From Hymenobacter aerilatus (GTDB taxonomy: Bacteria > Bacteroidota > Bacteroidia > Cytophagales > Hymenobacteraceae), in the NCBI RefSeq assembly GCF_022921095.1, contig NZ_CP095053.1, positions 1,964,501 to 2,028,500 on the forward strand: DNA of 64,000 nt, read 5' to 3'. The notes below the pieces were generated by a model. That model was not told where the DNA came from. It searched no databases and saw only the letters and a list, made by a program, of their open reading frames with translations. Positions 56,578 to 63,577 of this stretch are shown here, one piece after another. Every line of letters begins with the position of its first letter. The stretch's first letter is position 1. Position numbers and translations under genes: made by a program.

Positions 56578-56598
56578 ACGCATTGCTGCTACTCTTCC

Positions 56599-58164
56599 CT
56601 ACCCTTTCGCTGTGAGGGTGATGTAGGGGATGATACACTCCTCCAGCGAGATGCCCCCGTGCTGGAATGTGTCCTTGTAGTAATTCACGTAGTAGTTGTA
56701 GTTGTTGGGGTAGGCGAAGAAGTAGTCGCCCACAGTGAAGACGTAGGCAGTGCTCACGTTTTCGCGGGGTAGGAAAATGCGCTCGGGCTTGCGCACCACG
56801 TATACGTCGCGGGAATCGTCGAAGCCCAGGTTTTTGCCGTGCTTATAGCGCAGGTTGGTGTTCGTATTCCGGTCGCCCACAATCTTGTAGGGGCGCTTCA
56901 CGCGGATGGTGCCATGGTCGGTGGTGATGATGAGCTTGCCCTTTTTCTCGGCAATGGTTTGCAGCATCTCATACAGCGGCGAGTGCAGAAACCACGAGCG
57001 GGTAATGCTCCGGTACGCCGACTCGTCGGCGGCCAGCTCCCGAATCATGGCCATGTCGGTGCGGGCGTGGGAGAGCATGTCCACGAAGTTGTAGACGATG
57101 ACGTTGAGCTTGTAGTTGTTGTGCAGGTTAGCCATTTTGCCCAACAAGTCCTTGCCGGCCTGCAAGTTGGTTACCTTGTTGTAGCTGTGCTTGTGCTTCT
57201 GGTTGGCGCGCTGGAAGTTGATTTCCATGAACTCCGCCTCGTGCAGGTTTTTGCCCTCGTCGTCGTCGTCGTTCACCCACAGGTTGGGGTATTTCTTCTG
57301 AATCTCACCCGGCATCATGCCCGAGAAGATGGCGTTGCGTGCGTAGGCCGTGGTGGTGGGGAGGATGGAATAGTACATCTCCTCCGAATCCACGGTGAAC
57401 AAATCGGCTATGATGGGCTCCAGAATCTTCCACTGGTCGTAGCGCAGGTTGTCGATGAGCACAAAGTATACGGGCGTATCGCCGGTTTCCTTTAGCAGCG
57501 GAAACACGCGCTCCTTGAAGAGCTGGTGCGACATGAGCGGGGCGTCCTCATCGTCGCCGTTCACCCAATCCTCGTAGTTCTCGGTGATGAAGCGGCCGAA
57601 GTACGTGTTAGCCTCGTCCTTCTGCATGTTGAACACATCGGCCATGCTCTTGCCTTCCGTCTCGTCAATCTCCAACTCCCAATATGCCAATTTCTTATAT
57701 ACATCGGCCCATTCCGAGGGCGAGAGCCGGTCGCCAAGCTGCATGCCCAGCTGGCGGAAATCACGCTGGTAGCTGCTGTTCGTTTTCTCCGACACTAGGC
57801 GCTTATTATCCAGCACCTTCTTCACCGACAGCAAAATCTGGTTGGGGTTCACGGGCTTGATAAGGTAATCGGCAATCTTGCTGCCGATGGCCTCTTCCAT
57901 AATATGCTCCTCCTCGCTCTTGGTAATCATCACTACCGGCACGGTCGGCTTTATCGCCTTGATTTCGGTGAGGGTTTCGAGGCCGGTGAGGCCGGGCATA
58001 TTCTCATCCAAAAATACTAGATCGTAGGTTTTCTCCTGGATTTCCTCAATGGCATCCGCACCGGAATTCACGCCGGTCACGTCGTAGCCTTTTTCCTTAA
58101 GAAAGAGAATGTGGGGTTTGAGCAAGTCGATTTCGTCGTCGGCCCAGAGAATAGAGTATTGCAT
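56599..58164 (-). CDS. porX: Type IX secretion regulator PorX (receiver plus PglZ-type phosphatase domain)
   Basis: Cytoplasmic regulator of the T9SS and gliding machinery, phosphorylated by PorY in studied species. The product has 521 residues from the ATG at 58164 (MQYSILWADDE); the longer frame adds a non-conserved start. Receiver domain: ADDEIDLLKPHI, phospho-acceptor Asp in VFLDENMPGLTGL, KSEEEH and LIKPVNPNQ. The helical middle part is followed by an alkaline phosphatase-superfamily PglZ domain: FVLIDNLRYDQWK, PTTTAYARNAIFSGMMPGE, ITTDHGTIRVKRP. All are very close to the known family. No porY is adjacent; a T9SS cargo gene lies at 5153. Confidence 0.96.
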   Translation of the reverse strand: MQYSILWADDEIDLLKPHILFLKEKGYDVTGVNSGADAIEEIQEKTYDLVFLDENMPGLTGLETLTEIKAIKPTVPVVMITKSEEEHIMEEAIGSKIADYLIKPVNPNQILLSVKKVLDNKRLVSEKTNSSYQRDFRQLGMQLGDRLSPSEWADVYKKLAYWELEIDETEGKSMADVFNMQKDEANTYFGRFITENYEDWVNGDDEDAPLMSHQLFKERVFPLLKETGDTPVYFVLIDNLRYDQWKILEPIIADLFTVDSEEMYYSILPTTTAYARNAIFSGMMPGEIQKKYPNLWVNDDDDEGKNLHEAEFMEINFQRANQKHKHSYNKVTNLQAGKDLLGKMANLHNNYKLNVIVYNFVDMLSHARTDMAMIRELAADESAYRSITRSWFLHSPLYEMLQTIAEKKGKLIITTDHGTIRVKRPYKIVGDRNTNTNLRYKHGKNLGFDDSRDVYVVRKPERIFLPRENVSTAYVFTVGDYFFAYPNNYNYYVNYYKDTFQHGGISLEECIIPYITLTAKG

Positions 58165-58494
58165 AGGGGTCTTAGAATGGCAGCGCAAACTATTGCTTTG
58201 CGCCTTGTTGAACGAACTGGTGCAGCCTTGCATTGTCGCGCAGTCGCGAGAAATGCCTTCTGGCAAGCCAGCAGCTACCGTTTCGTGAGTAGCTTTACCG
58301 TTAATTCGGCAGTTTGGGTTGTAAGAAAATTAAGGCAAGCCTATATTCTTCTACCCTATTATCAACCCGGGAAAACCGAAAATAGTTAGCAACCAGTGCA
58401 AAGTAGTAGCGTTGAGCTTTTACAAATGCCCCGCACCGCCAACACCAATAGTAGCTATACAGCACGAACTTGAAGCTTGGCGCTACGCCCTACT
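58165..58494. other. Divergent intergenic region of porX and the HD gene
   Basis: 330 bases. No exact TAnnTTTG box, hairpin or credible frame on either strand was found; an extended frame upstream of porX is non-conserved. Confidence 0.6.
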
Positions 58495-59721
58495 ATGAAT
58501 AAGAAAAAAATTTTCAACGACCCTGTATATGGCTTTGTGACCATTCCTACGGAGCTGCTGTTTGACCTGATTGAGCATCCGTACTTCCAGCGGTTGCGGC
58601 GGATTCAGCAGTTAGGTCTCACCAGCTTCGTGTATCCGGGGGCGCTACATACGCGCTTTCACCACGCGCTGGGTGCCATGCACCTCATGTCGTTGGCGTT
58701 GCGCTCGTTGAAGGACAAGGGTGTAAAGATTTCGGCCAAGGAAGGAGAGGCGGCCATGATTGCCATCCTGCTGCACGACATCGGCCACGGCCCGCTCTCA
58801 CACGCGCTGGAACACAGTATTTTTGATGGAGTGCCGCACGAGCAGCTTTCGTTGTACTTGATGCAACGGCTGAATACGGAGTTTGACGGGCGGCTCGACC
58901 TTGCCATTCAGATTTTTCAGGGTTCTTACCCCCGCCCGTTCTTTCACCAACTGGTAAGCAGCCAGCTGGATATGGACCGCCTCGACTACCTCAACCGCGA
59001 CTCCTTCTACACGGGCGTACAGGAGGGTAGGCCCGGCGCCGACCGCCTCATCAAAATGCTGACGGTAGTGGACGAAAAGCTGGTGCTGGAAGAGAAAGCC
59101 GTGTATAGCATCGAGAACTTTCTGGTGAGCCGCCGCCTGATGTATTGGCAAGTGTATCTGCACAAAACCGTCACGTCGGCTGAGCAGATGGTGATTCGGA
59201 TTGTGCAGCGTGCCCGCGACCTGGCCCGCTCCGGGCAGGAGGTAGGCGCGTCGTCGTGCCTGCAGTATTTCCTGAGTCGGCCGGTGAGCATCCGCGAGTT
59301 CGAGGCCGACGACAGCATCTTGCAGCGCTTCGTGCAGCTCGACGACTACGACATCTGGGGCGCGGTGAAGCAGTGGGCTACTCATCCCGATAAAGTGCTC
59401 AGCTACATGGCCAGCAGCATTCTGAACCGTCACCTATTTAAAATAAGTTTGCAAGCTGAACCGTTTGATGAAGACTTCAAGCTGGGGGTGACGGAGTTGA
59501 TTGCCGAGCATTTCCAGTTACCCACCAACGAGGCTGCGCTACTCATGCTGCACGGCCGCATCAGCAACAACGCCTACGACGCTGTGGGCGAAACCATTGA
59601 CGTGCTTACCAAGCGCGGCCGTGTGGTAAATGTGGCTGAAGCGTCGGACCTGCCCAATATACGTGCCCTCAGCCAGCGGGTAGAAAAGCACTACCTCTGC
59701 TACCCCAAGGAGATTATGTAG
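58495..59721 (+). CDS. HD-domain phosphohydrolase (dNTPase-like)
   Basis: A 408-residue cytoplasmic protein of the HD superfamily, akin to dNTP triphosphohydrolases and YdhJ-like proteins. Motifs: FQRLRRIQQLGLTSFVYPGA with TRFHHALGAMHL (first metal His), the HD pair His94-Asp95 in LLHDIGHGPLSHALEHS, and the second Asp region LDMDRLDYLNRD. It probably hydrolyses nucleotide phosphates, but the substrate in Bacteroidota is not established. The ATG at 58495 (MNKKKIFNDPVYGF) fits the family start. It is divergent from porX. The usual downstream lipid A genes of the Cytophagales neighbourhood are not here. Confidence 0.92.
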   Translation: MNKKKIFNDPVYGFVTIPTELLFDLIEHPYFQRLRRIQQLGLTSFVYPGALHTRFHHALGAMHLMSLALRSLKDKGVKISAKEGEAAMIAILLHDIGHGPLSHALEHSIFDGVPHEQLSLYLMQRLNTEFDGRLDLAIQIFQGSYPRPFFHQLVSSQLDMDRLDYLNRDSFYTGVQEGRPGADRLIKMLTVVDEKLVLEEKAVYSIENFLVSRRLMYWQVYLHKTVTSAEQMVIRIVQRARDLARSGQEVGASSCLQYFLSRPVSIREFEADDSILQRFVQLDDYDIWGAVKQWATHPDKVLSYMASSILNRHLFKISLQAEPFDEDFKLGVTELIAEHFQLPTNEAALLMLHGRISNNAYDAVGETIDVLTKRGRVVNVAEASDLPNIRALSQRVEKHYLCYPKEIM

Positions 59722-59791
59722 TGACTAACAGCTAGTTGCTGAGCTTGCGGTTAACTAGGCCACACTCACAGTAGAAAAAGGGATATTTCTC

Positions 59792-59799
59792 TAATTTTG
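59792..59799 (+). promoter_or_regulatory. Bacteroidota -7 promoter box TAATTTTG
   Basis: Exact TAnnTTTG match six bases before an ATG whose frame stops after five codons (MLFSQ), then a hairpin. This may be the orphaned promoter of a core gene displaced by the downstream element. Confidence 0.45.
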
Positions 59800-59835
59800 T
59801 CCGCTATGTTATTTTCCCAGTAGCGCTTGCAGAAG

Positions 59836-59870
59836 ACCCACCCCTAAAATGCGGTGGGTTTGGTTTTTTA
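59836..59870 (+). terminator. Rho-independent terminator
   Basis: Stem ACCCACC / GGTGGGT with a 10-base loop, then TTGGTTTTTT. It lies about 115 bases after the HD gene. Confidence 0.82.
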
Positions 59871-60150
59871 AGCCCTTTTCTGTTTTTGCCATGCTTCGCG
59901 TTACCCTGGCGATACCCCCTTCCACACCCCCTAAACCGTTACCCGGCCCTAAGAATCATCGCATTTGTAGGATGTGGGGGAATCTCTGTACTTTCTTATC
60001 AATATTCAGTTTACCATATACTATATATGATACTATTTACATTATTAGTAGAACTATCCCAAGCCTTGGGTATAGGTCTGCTTCCTCGCTCTGTCCGCTC
60101 TTATTCTATACACAACCGTCCCCGCCGCCCTATTCCTGCGGCTTGGGACT

Positions 60151-61401
60151 ATGCGAACTACGCATCTTATGAAGCTGAAGCTGTGGCTGAAGCTCCACAA
60201 AATTAACAAGGCTGGGAAAGCCCCAGTCAGCTTACGGATCACTTTATATGGCAAACGTGCAGAGTACAGTAGCGAAATCCGGCTCTTCCCCGACGAATGG
60301 GACCAAGCCACTGAAACCATTCTTCCTACTCGGCGCAAGCAAGCGACGGTAGACAAGGACAACGATCTACTCGAAGAACTGAAAGCCGATGCTCGGCAAG
60401 CCAAAAACAGTCTACCTAAATCCCAACGAACTGCCCTAAACGTTGCCAAGGAAATGCGGGGCATTATGCCCGATGAAGACGCCACTACGTGTCTACTCGC
60501 TGCCTTGGACCGCATCCTAGCGACGCACTATCAACACGCCAATCAAAGTACACTTCAACCGTTTACCCGTGCTGCTGCCTTGCTAAGGAAGTGGCACGGG
60601 CCTGGCCACCTGCCCGCGGCTTCTTTTACGGAAGATCGCCGGGACGCCTTTGGCCTGTGGTTAGCGGGGCAAATGGCTTCGTCTTCTGCCAGAACCTACC
60701 TCTCGGCGCTTACTGCTATGTGGAACCGTGTCAAAGCTTGGCCGCACACTCGGCGGTCTTTCCGCCCCTTCTTCGGATTGCGCCTCCCGCGCCACAGTGG
60801 GCGGAAGCGTACCGTGCTCACGAAAGAACAATTACTGGTGATGCAGGAAGCGGCGTTGCCGCCAAAACAAGCGTTGGCGCGGGATATTTACATGGCGTGT
60901 TTTTACCTGCATGGTTCGCGGGTTTCAGCCGTGATGCAGCTCCGCTGGCAGAATGTAGATTTCACGAAAGGCGAAGTCAAGTACAAAGCCATGAAAAGCG
61001 GCCCCGAAAAGACCATCGCGCTCAAAGGTCCATTGTTACCCCTTCTACTGCGCTATCATCATTCAAGCGCGGCAGGCAATGACTTGATCTTCCCGATTCT
61101 GCCACCTGATTTTTTCTCTTTGACGCTGAACCAGCGCCACGTCCAAAACCGGGCTGCGAACGTGCGGATTCTACGGAGGCTGTACACGCTTTGCAAAAAT
61201 TTGGGGTTGCCTGAACATGTCCACCCGCACACAGCCCGGCACACAATGGCCGTGTTAACAGTAGAGGCCAACAACGGAGATATACGGGCAGCGCAGCATG
61301 TGTTGGGACATTCCACCTATCGCCAAACCGAAACCTACTTGCGCAAGATGCTGCCAGAGCAGATAAACGACGCAGCCGCAAACGTCTACGATAGCTTTTA
61401 A
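60151..61401 (+). CDS. Tyrosine site-specific integrase
   Basis: A 416-residue recombinase of the Bacteroidota phage/conjugative-element type. It has an arm-DNA-binding N-terminus (about 5-90: KLWLKLHKINKAGKAPVSLR, EIRLFPDEWDQAT), a SAM-like core-binding domain (about 120-210) and the catalytic domain (about 225-415). The catalytic residues are present: Arg257 (HGSRVSAVMQLRW), His360 and Arg363 (HPHTARHTM), His387 (LGHSTYRQT) and the nucleophile Tyr396 (ETYLRKML). It should cut and join an attachment site as an element enters or leaves. The start ATG at 60151 is followed by a second Met at codon 7. A small basic gene follows by 10 bases. Confidence 0.94.
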   Translation: MRTTHLMKLKLWLKLHKINKAGKAPVSLRITLYGKRAEYSSEIRLFPDEWDQATETILPTRRKQATVDKDNDLLEELKADARQAKNSLPKSQRTALNVAKEMRGIMPDEDATTCLLAALDRILATHYQHANQSTLQPFTRAAALLRKWHGPGHLPAASFTEDRRDAFGLWLAGQMASSSARTYLSALTAMWNRVKAWPHTRRSFRPFFGLRLPRHSGRKRTVLTKEQLLVMQEAALPPKQALARDIYMACFYLHGSRVSAVMQLRWQNVDFTKGEVKYKAMKSGPEKTIALKGPLLPLLLRYHHSSAAGNDLIFPILPPDFFSLTLNQRHVQNRAANVRILRRLYTLCKNLGLPEHVHPHTARHTMAVLTVEANNGDIRAAQHVLGHSTYRQTETYLRKMLPEQINDAAANVYDSF

Positions 61402-61411
61402 ACTATGATAT

Positions 61412-61735
61412 ATGCACTACTATCTACACCACTATACCCGCGGCCTCCACCTCCCTCACTCTTGGTATGAACCACCCGACCGACCACCGACGGAACAAGA
61501 ACTACGCTGGCGTCTACGTCCTCCCTTTGATGGCTATGCCGTAGACTGTTGGAACCGCCTTGTACGACTTGATTACACCGACGGAAGAGGGCGTAAACGC
61601 CGAATCCACCACATCAGAAAGCAGCGCAAGAACGGCTCAATAGGGTTCCTGTTATTCAAAGACGGACGCCGGTACTGGATGCCAGCTAGGGCCTTGCGTC
61701 GGCATCTAGTGAAGGTGCAGGTGGTGCAGGAGTAA
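61412..61735 (+). CDS. Small basic protein, possible excision or accessory factor
   Basis: A 107-residue product, not recognised. It is rich in Arg, His, Tyr and Trp (LRWRLRPPFDGYAVDCWNRL, GRGRKRRIHHIRKQRKNGSI), with the C-terminal GRRYWMPARALRRHLV. It follows the integrase by 10 bases on the same strand and is closed by a terminator, so they form one operon. Size, charge and position fit an excisionase-like or DNA-binding accessory protein, but no helix-turn-helix is apparent. It is not named. Confidence 0.62.
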   Translation: MHYYLHHYTRGLHLPHSWYEPPDRPPTEQELRWRLRPPFDGYAVDCWNRLVRLDYTDGRGRKRRIHHIRKQRKNGSIGFLLFKDGRRYWMPARALRRHLVKVQVVQE

Positions 61736-61739
61736 TACA

Positions 61740-61767
61740 AAAGCCCCTATCGTATGACAGGGGCTTT
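61740..61767. terminator. Bidirectional terminator between integrase unit and tRNA genes
   Basis: Stem AAAGCCCCT / AGGGGCTTT around a 10-base loop, with A and T runs on both sides. It ends the integrase unit (rightward) and the tRNA operon (leftward); its right edge is only 4 bases from the 3' end of tRNA-Leu. Confidence 0.88.
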
Positions 61768-61771
61768 CTTG

Positions 61772-61850
61772 TGCGCTAGGAGGGACTCGAACCCCCACCC
61801 GTAAAGACCGGTTTCTAAGACCGGCGCGGCTACCATTACGCCACTAGCGC
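61772..61850 (-). tRNA. tRNA-Leu (anticodon UAG)
   Basis: Cloverleaf by eye, 79 nt: acceptor GCGCTAG / CTAGCGC with discriminator A; D-arm GCG/CGC; anticodon stem CCGGT/ACCGG with loop CTTAGAA (anticodon TAG); 11-nt variable region; T-arm GGGGG/CCCTC with loop TTCGAGT. It is class II, with a short variable arm. CCA is not encoded. Last gene of the leftward tRNA operon; reads CUA and other CUN codons. Confidence 0.9.
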
Positions 61851-61855
61851 AAAAG

Positions 61856-61927
61856 GGTGCTAGACGGGAACCGAACCCGTAACTCCCGCTGCACAGGCGG
61901 GCGCTCTTCCAGTTGAGCTACTAGCAC
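61856..61927 (-). tRNA. tRNA-His (anticodon GUG)
   Basis: Acceptor GTGCTAG / CTAGCAC with discriminator C, D-stem GCTC/GAGC, anticodon stem CCCGC/GCGGG with loop CTGTGCA (anticodon GTG), T-arm ACGGG/CCCGT with loop TTCGGTT. The base just upstream is U, so the G at -1 typical of tRNA-His is not encoded at the expected place. CCA is not encoded. Confidence 0.88.
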
Positions 61928-61929
61928 AG

Positions 61930-62000
61930 TTGCCGGACGTGGGGTCGAACCACGATAAACACCTTCAAAGGGTGTCGTCCTGCCATTAGACGATCCGGCA
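61930..62000 (-). tRNA. tRNA-Gln (anticodon UUG)
   Basis: Acceptor TGCCGGA / TCCGGCA with discriminator A, D-arm CGTC/GACG, anticodon stem ACACC/GGTGT with loop CTTTGAA (anticodon TTG), T-arm CGTGG/CCACG. Only two bases separate it from tRNA-His. CCA is not encoded. Confidence 0.92.
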
Positions 62001-62071
62001 ATGTATGGGTCTTTCCCCATCTGTCAGCAGTAGCTTTTATTTCTCGGAAAGCCCACTGTAAGAAAACCACG

Positions 62072-62147
62072 TCGGGTAGGCAAGATTCGAACTTGCGTGC
62101 CTCCGCTTCCAAGGCGGATGAGATAAACCTGACTCCTCTACTACCCG
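62072..62147 (-). tRNA. tRNA-Pro (anticodon UGG)
   Basis: Acceptor CGGGTAG / CTACCCG with discriminator A, anticodon stem TCCGC/GCGGA with loop CTTGGAA (anticodon TGG), T-arm GCAAG/CTTGC with loop TTCGAAT. First tRNA of the operon; 71 bases separate it from tRNA-Gln. CCA is not encoded. Confidence 0.9.
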
Positions 62148-62150
62148 ATG

Positions 62151-62183
62151 AAAAACAAAAAACCCGACCTTGTTGGGCCGGGT
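62151..62183 (-). terminator. Terminator-like hairpin just upstream of tRNA-Pro
   Basis: On the minus strand ACCCGGCC, loop CAACAA, GGTCGGGT (one G-U pair), then TTTTTTGTTTTT. It is a full intrinsic terminator lying between a tiny leader frame and the first tRNA, only a few bases before the tRNA 5' end. Confidence 0.85.
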
Positions 62184-62209
62184 GCGTCGCGATGAAGTAC
62201 TTCTACTTA

Positions 62210-62278
62210 TTAGGCAACAGGCATCCGGCCCAGGCTAGTGGGGAGTTGATGCTGCGGCTGTAGAGCGAAGAATTTCAT
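62210..62278 (-). CDS. Possible 22-codon leader peptide of the tRNA operon
   Basis: On the minus strand an ATG at 62278 opens 22 codons up to TAA at 62210. The product is MKFFALQPQHQLPTSLGRMP plus VA; the central part is rich in Gln, Pro, Leu and His, the four amino acids whose tRNAs follow. The promoter box lies seven bases upstream of the ATG, and a terminator hairpin is downstream, before tRNA-Pro. Far too short to be sure it is translated. Confidence 0.4.
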   Translation of the reverse strand: MKFFALQPQHQLPTSLGRMPVA

Positions 62279-62284
62279 AACGCA

Positions 62285-62292
62285 CAAATATA
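62285..62292 (-). promoter_or_regulatory. Bacteroidota -7 promoter box TATATTTG for the tRNA leader
   Basis: Minus-strand exact match to TAnnTTTG, just upstream of the tiny leader frame and the tRNA genes. An inverted repeat AGTTGC / GCAACT flanks GCATGC upstream (62309-62328). No -33 TTG at the normal spacing. Confidence 0.6.
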
Positions 62293-62345
62293 CGCATCCT
62301 ATTATATAAGTTGCATGCGTTGGCAACTTTATTTTACAAAGCAAA

Positions 62346-62372
62346 ACACCCCGGCCGGTTGGGTCGGGGTGT
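62346..62372 (-). terminator. Hairpin with minus-strand T run
   Basis: Stem ACACCCCG / CGGGGTGT with an 11-base loop; on the minus strand TTTT follows. It may end leftward transcription coming from the cassette at 62850-64000. Confidence 0.7.
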
Positions 62373-62473
62373 CTGTGATAAAAGGGTGAGGCTTGCGCAC
62401 AACACCCGGAGGACTACTACCCCGGCTATGGTGCCGGCTCGCAACCCCAACCCACAGCCCCTACTAACCTCCC

Positions 62474-62485
62474 ATGTTGCAACAT
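62474..62485. repeat. Perfect 12-bp palindrome ATGTTGCAACAT
   Basis: Exact palindrome in the gap between the tRNA leader and the lysis-like cassette, in an otherwise gene-free stretch. A candidate dimeric operator. Confidence 0.55.
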
Positions 62486-62516
62486 AGGGCTTCGGTAGGC
62501 TATAGATTGTTAAAAG

Positions 62517-62643
62517 TAGAGAGGCTGGTAGGCACGCTTTTGCGGAGTAGCCCTACTTATTCGCGCCACTGTTTGACATTCATGGCAACCTCTCTATACC
62601 TGTATAGAACACTACCGTCTGTAGTGTCTTGATGATGGTATAG
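62517..62643 (+). other. Candidate structured RNA or regulatory leader
   Basis: Several complementary segments: TAGAGAGG (62517-62524) with CCTCTCTA (62589-62596); CTATAC (62594-62599) with GTATAG (62602-62607); CTATACC (62594-62600) with GGTATAG (62637-62643) enclosing the hairpin ACACTAC / GTAGTGT (62609-62627). Because 62594-62596 and the CTATAC segment are shared, these helices exclude one another, as in switching leaders. A small frame begins 20 bases after the last segment. Direction and function are inferred. Confidence 0.4.
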
Positions 62644-62662
62644 GGCAAGTCCAAACCCCTAC

Positions 62663-62797
62663 ATGGCGGATAACGACCTGTCCGAAAACGAAGCCCCGCG
62701 TTTGCCGTTGATCAGGCGGCCTGTGCATTTAATGAGTAAACGGCTCGATGCCGACCTTACCCAAATATACGAAGAAAACCATCTATCAGCCTGGTAG
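62663..62797 (+). CDS. Possible 44-residue small protein
   Basis: The ATG at 62663 opens 44 codons to TAG. The product is charged and lacks hydrophobic segments (ADNDLSENEAPRLPLIRRP, then DADLTQIYEENHLSAW). It is not recognised; size and context suggest a small phage or mobile-element protein. It lies just downstream of a stretch that could fold into a regulatory RNA leader. Translation is unproven. Confidence 0.35.
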   Translation: MADNDLSENEAPRLPLIRRPVHLMSKRLDADLTQIYEENHLSAW

Positions 62798-62849
62798 ATA
62801 GCCTACTATTTACGGCACCAATACACAAAGCCGAAACGTTGATGCCTCC

Positions 62850-63386
62850 TCATAGGGCTTCCATTTCTACTGTGATGTCGTGTGGACTAACCAACGCACC
62901 ACCGAAATACAGTCCATGCGTTAAGCCGTAGCTCGGTAGCTTGCCCGGCGCATCTTCAAACTTCGCGGCTATTACCTTATTCGTCTCATGCTCGCGCACC
63001 GTAAAGGAGAAGCACGGCGCGGCAAACTCGGTGTGGTAGTTAATCCGGCAGTCTACCCGCTGGCCTATCTTCACCTGTGCCACCACTGGGAAGCGCATCT
63101 GTTTATCCCAATTCCGTTGGCCGTTCACGTAGACGTAGGCGAGTAGCTCAATACACTGTGCAGACTTGGACCAACGCCACCCGAACCGAGCGGAGTTCTT
63201 ATGCGGGCCTGAAAAGCCAAAGGAGATGCCGAACAGCTTGTTTACGTCGTCGGCATTATAGGCTTGGCTTTCGTACTCGCAGCTTGGGGTAAAGATGACG
63301 CTTCTACCTATAGAAGCCTTACCGCACCAGGGCCAATTGAAAGAGCCGTCGTCGTGCTTGCCTTTCTTTACGGTGTAGCTTCTCAT
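62850..63386 (-). CDS. Unknown protein of a phage-like cassette
   Basis: A 178-residue soluble protein, no domain named. Distinct segments are WPWCGKASIGRSVIFTPSCE, DVNKLFGISFGFSGPHKNSA, RFGWRWSKSAQCIELLAYVY, VGQRVD-type KIGQRVDCRINYHTE and a C-terminal GLYFGGALVSPHDITVEM, suggesting a beta-sandwich. I recall similar proteins near lysis or tail genes in Bacteroidota prophages, without a function. Its ATG at 63386 overlaps the stop of the upstream holin-like gene by four bases, so the two are translationally coupled. Confidence 0.75.
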   Translation of the reverse strand: MRSYTVKKGKHDDGSFNWPWCGKASIGRSVIFTPSCEYESQAYNADDVNKLFGISFGFSGPHKNSARFGWRWSKSAQCIELLAYVYVNGQRNWDKQMRFPVVAQVKIGQRVDCRINYHTEFAAPCFSFTVREHETNKVIAAKFEDAPGKLPSYGLTHGLYFGGALVSPHDITVEMEAL

Positions 63387-63577
63387 ACCCGCTTCTTATA
63401 CTTTACATACGTAATCACATACCCCAGCCCTGCCAATCCAAAGCAGATAGCCGGGAAGATGGCACTCCCTAGTTCTTTGTATTTAATATAGTCGTTGGCG
63501 GCTATCACACCGGTTACTACACCCATTAAAGAGAGTAGGCAGATAGCCCATTTAGCCTCAGAAGGAAAGTGTTTCAT
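63383..63577 (-). CDS. Small two-helix membrane protein, holin candidate
   Basis: A 64-residue product from the ATG at 63577 (MKHFPSEAKWAI). Two membrane helices, AICLLSLMGVVTGVIA and IFPAICFGLAGLGYVITYV, are separated by a polar loop DYIKYKELGS, and the C-terminus is basic (KYKKRV). This layout is typical of small holins. It overlaps the lysin-like gene upstream and the unknown gene downstream by four bases each. The holin role is inferred from topology and position; there is no sequence-family match. Confidence 0.65.
   Translation of the reverse strand: MKHFPSEAKWAICLLSLMGVVTGVIAANDYIKYKELGSAIFPAICFGLAGLGYVITYVKYKKRV

Larger units (their letters stand above)
59722..60150. other. Region between chromosomal core and integrase; possible element edge
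   Basis: 429 bases. It has a promoter box (59792) followed by a frame of only five codons (59805-59822), a terminator (59836), and then sequence of lower GC leading into the integrase gene. Two overlapping frames of about 106 codons lack any motif and are not called. The left edge of a mobile element may lie here; no direct repeat of the tRNA 3' ends was found. Confidence 0.5.

Noticed and set aside
59849..60206. Two overlapping frames of about 106 codons before the integrase
   Set aside because: They overlap each other and the integrase start, have no domain or signal, and look like chance frames in stop-poor sequence.
59722..61780. Integration into the tRNA-Leu 3' end by the adjacent integrase
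   Set aside because: I searched the gap left of the integrase for a copy of the tRNA-Leu 3' sequence and saw none, so no attachment repeat supports it within this window.
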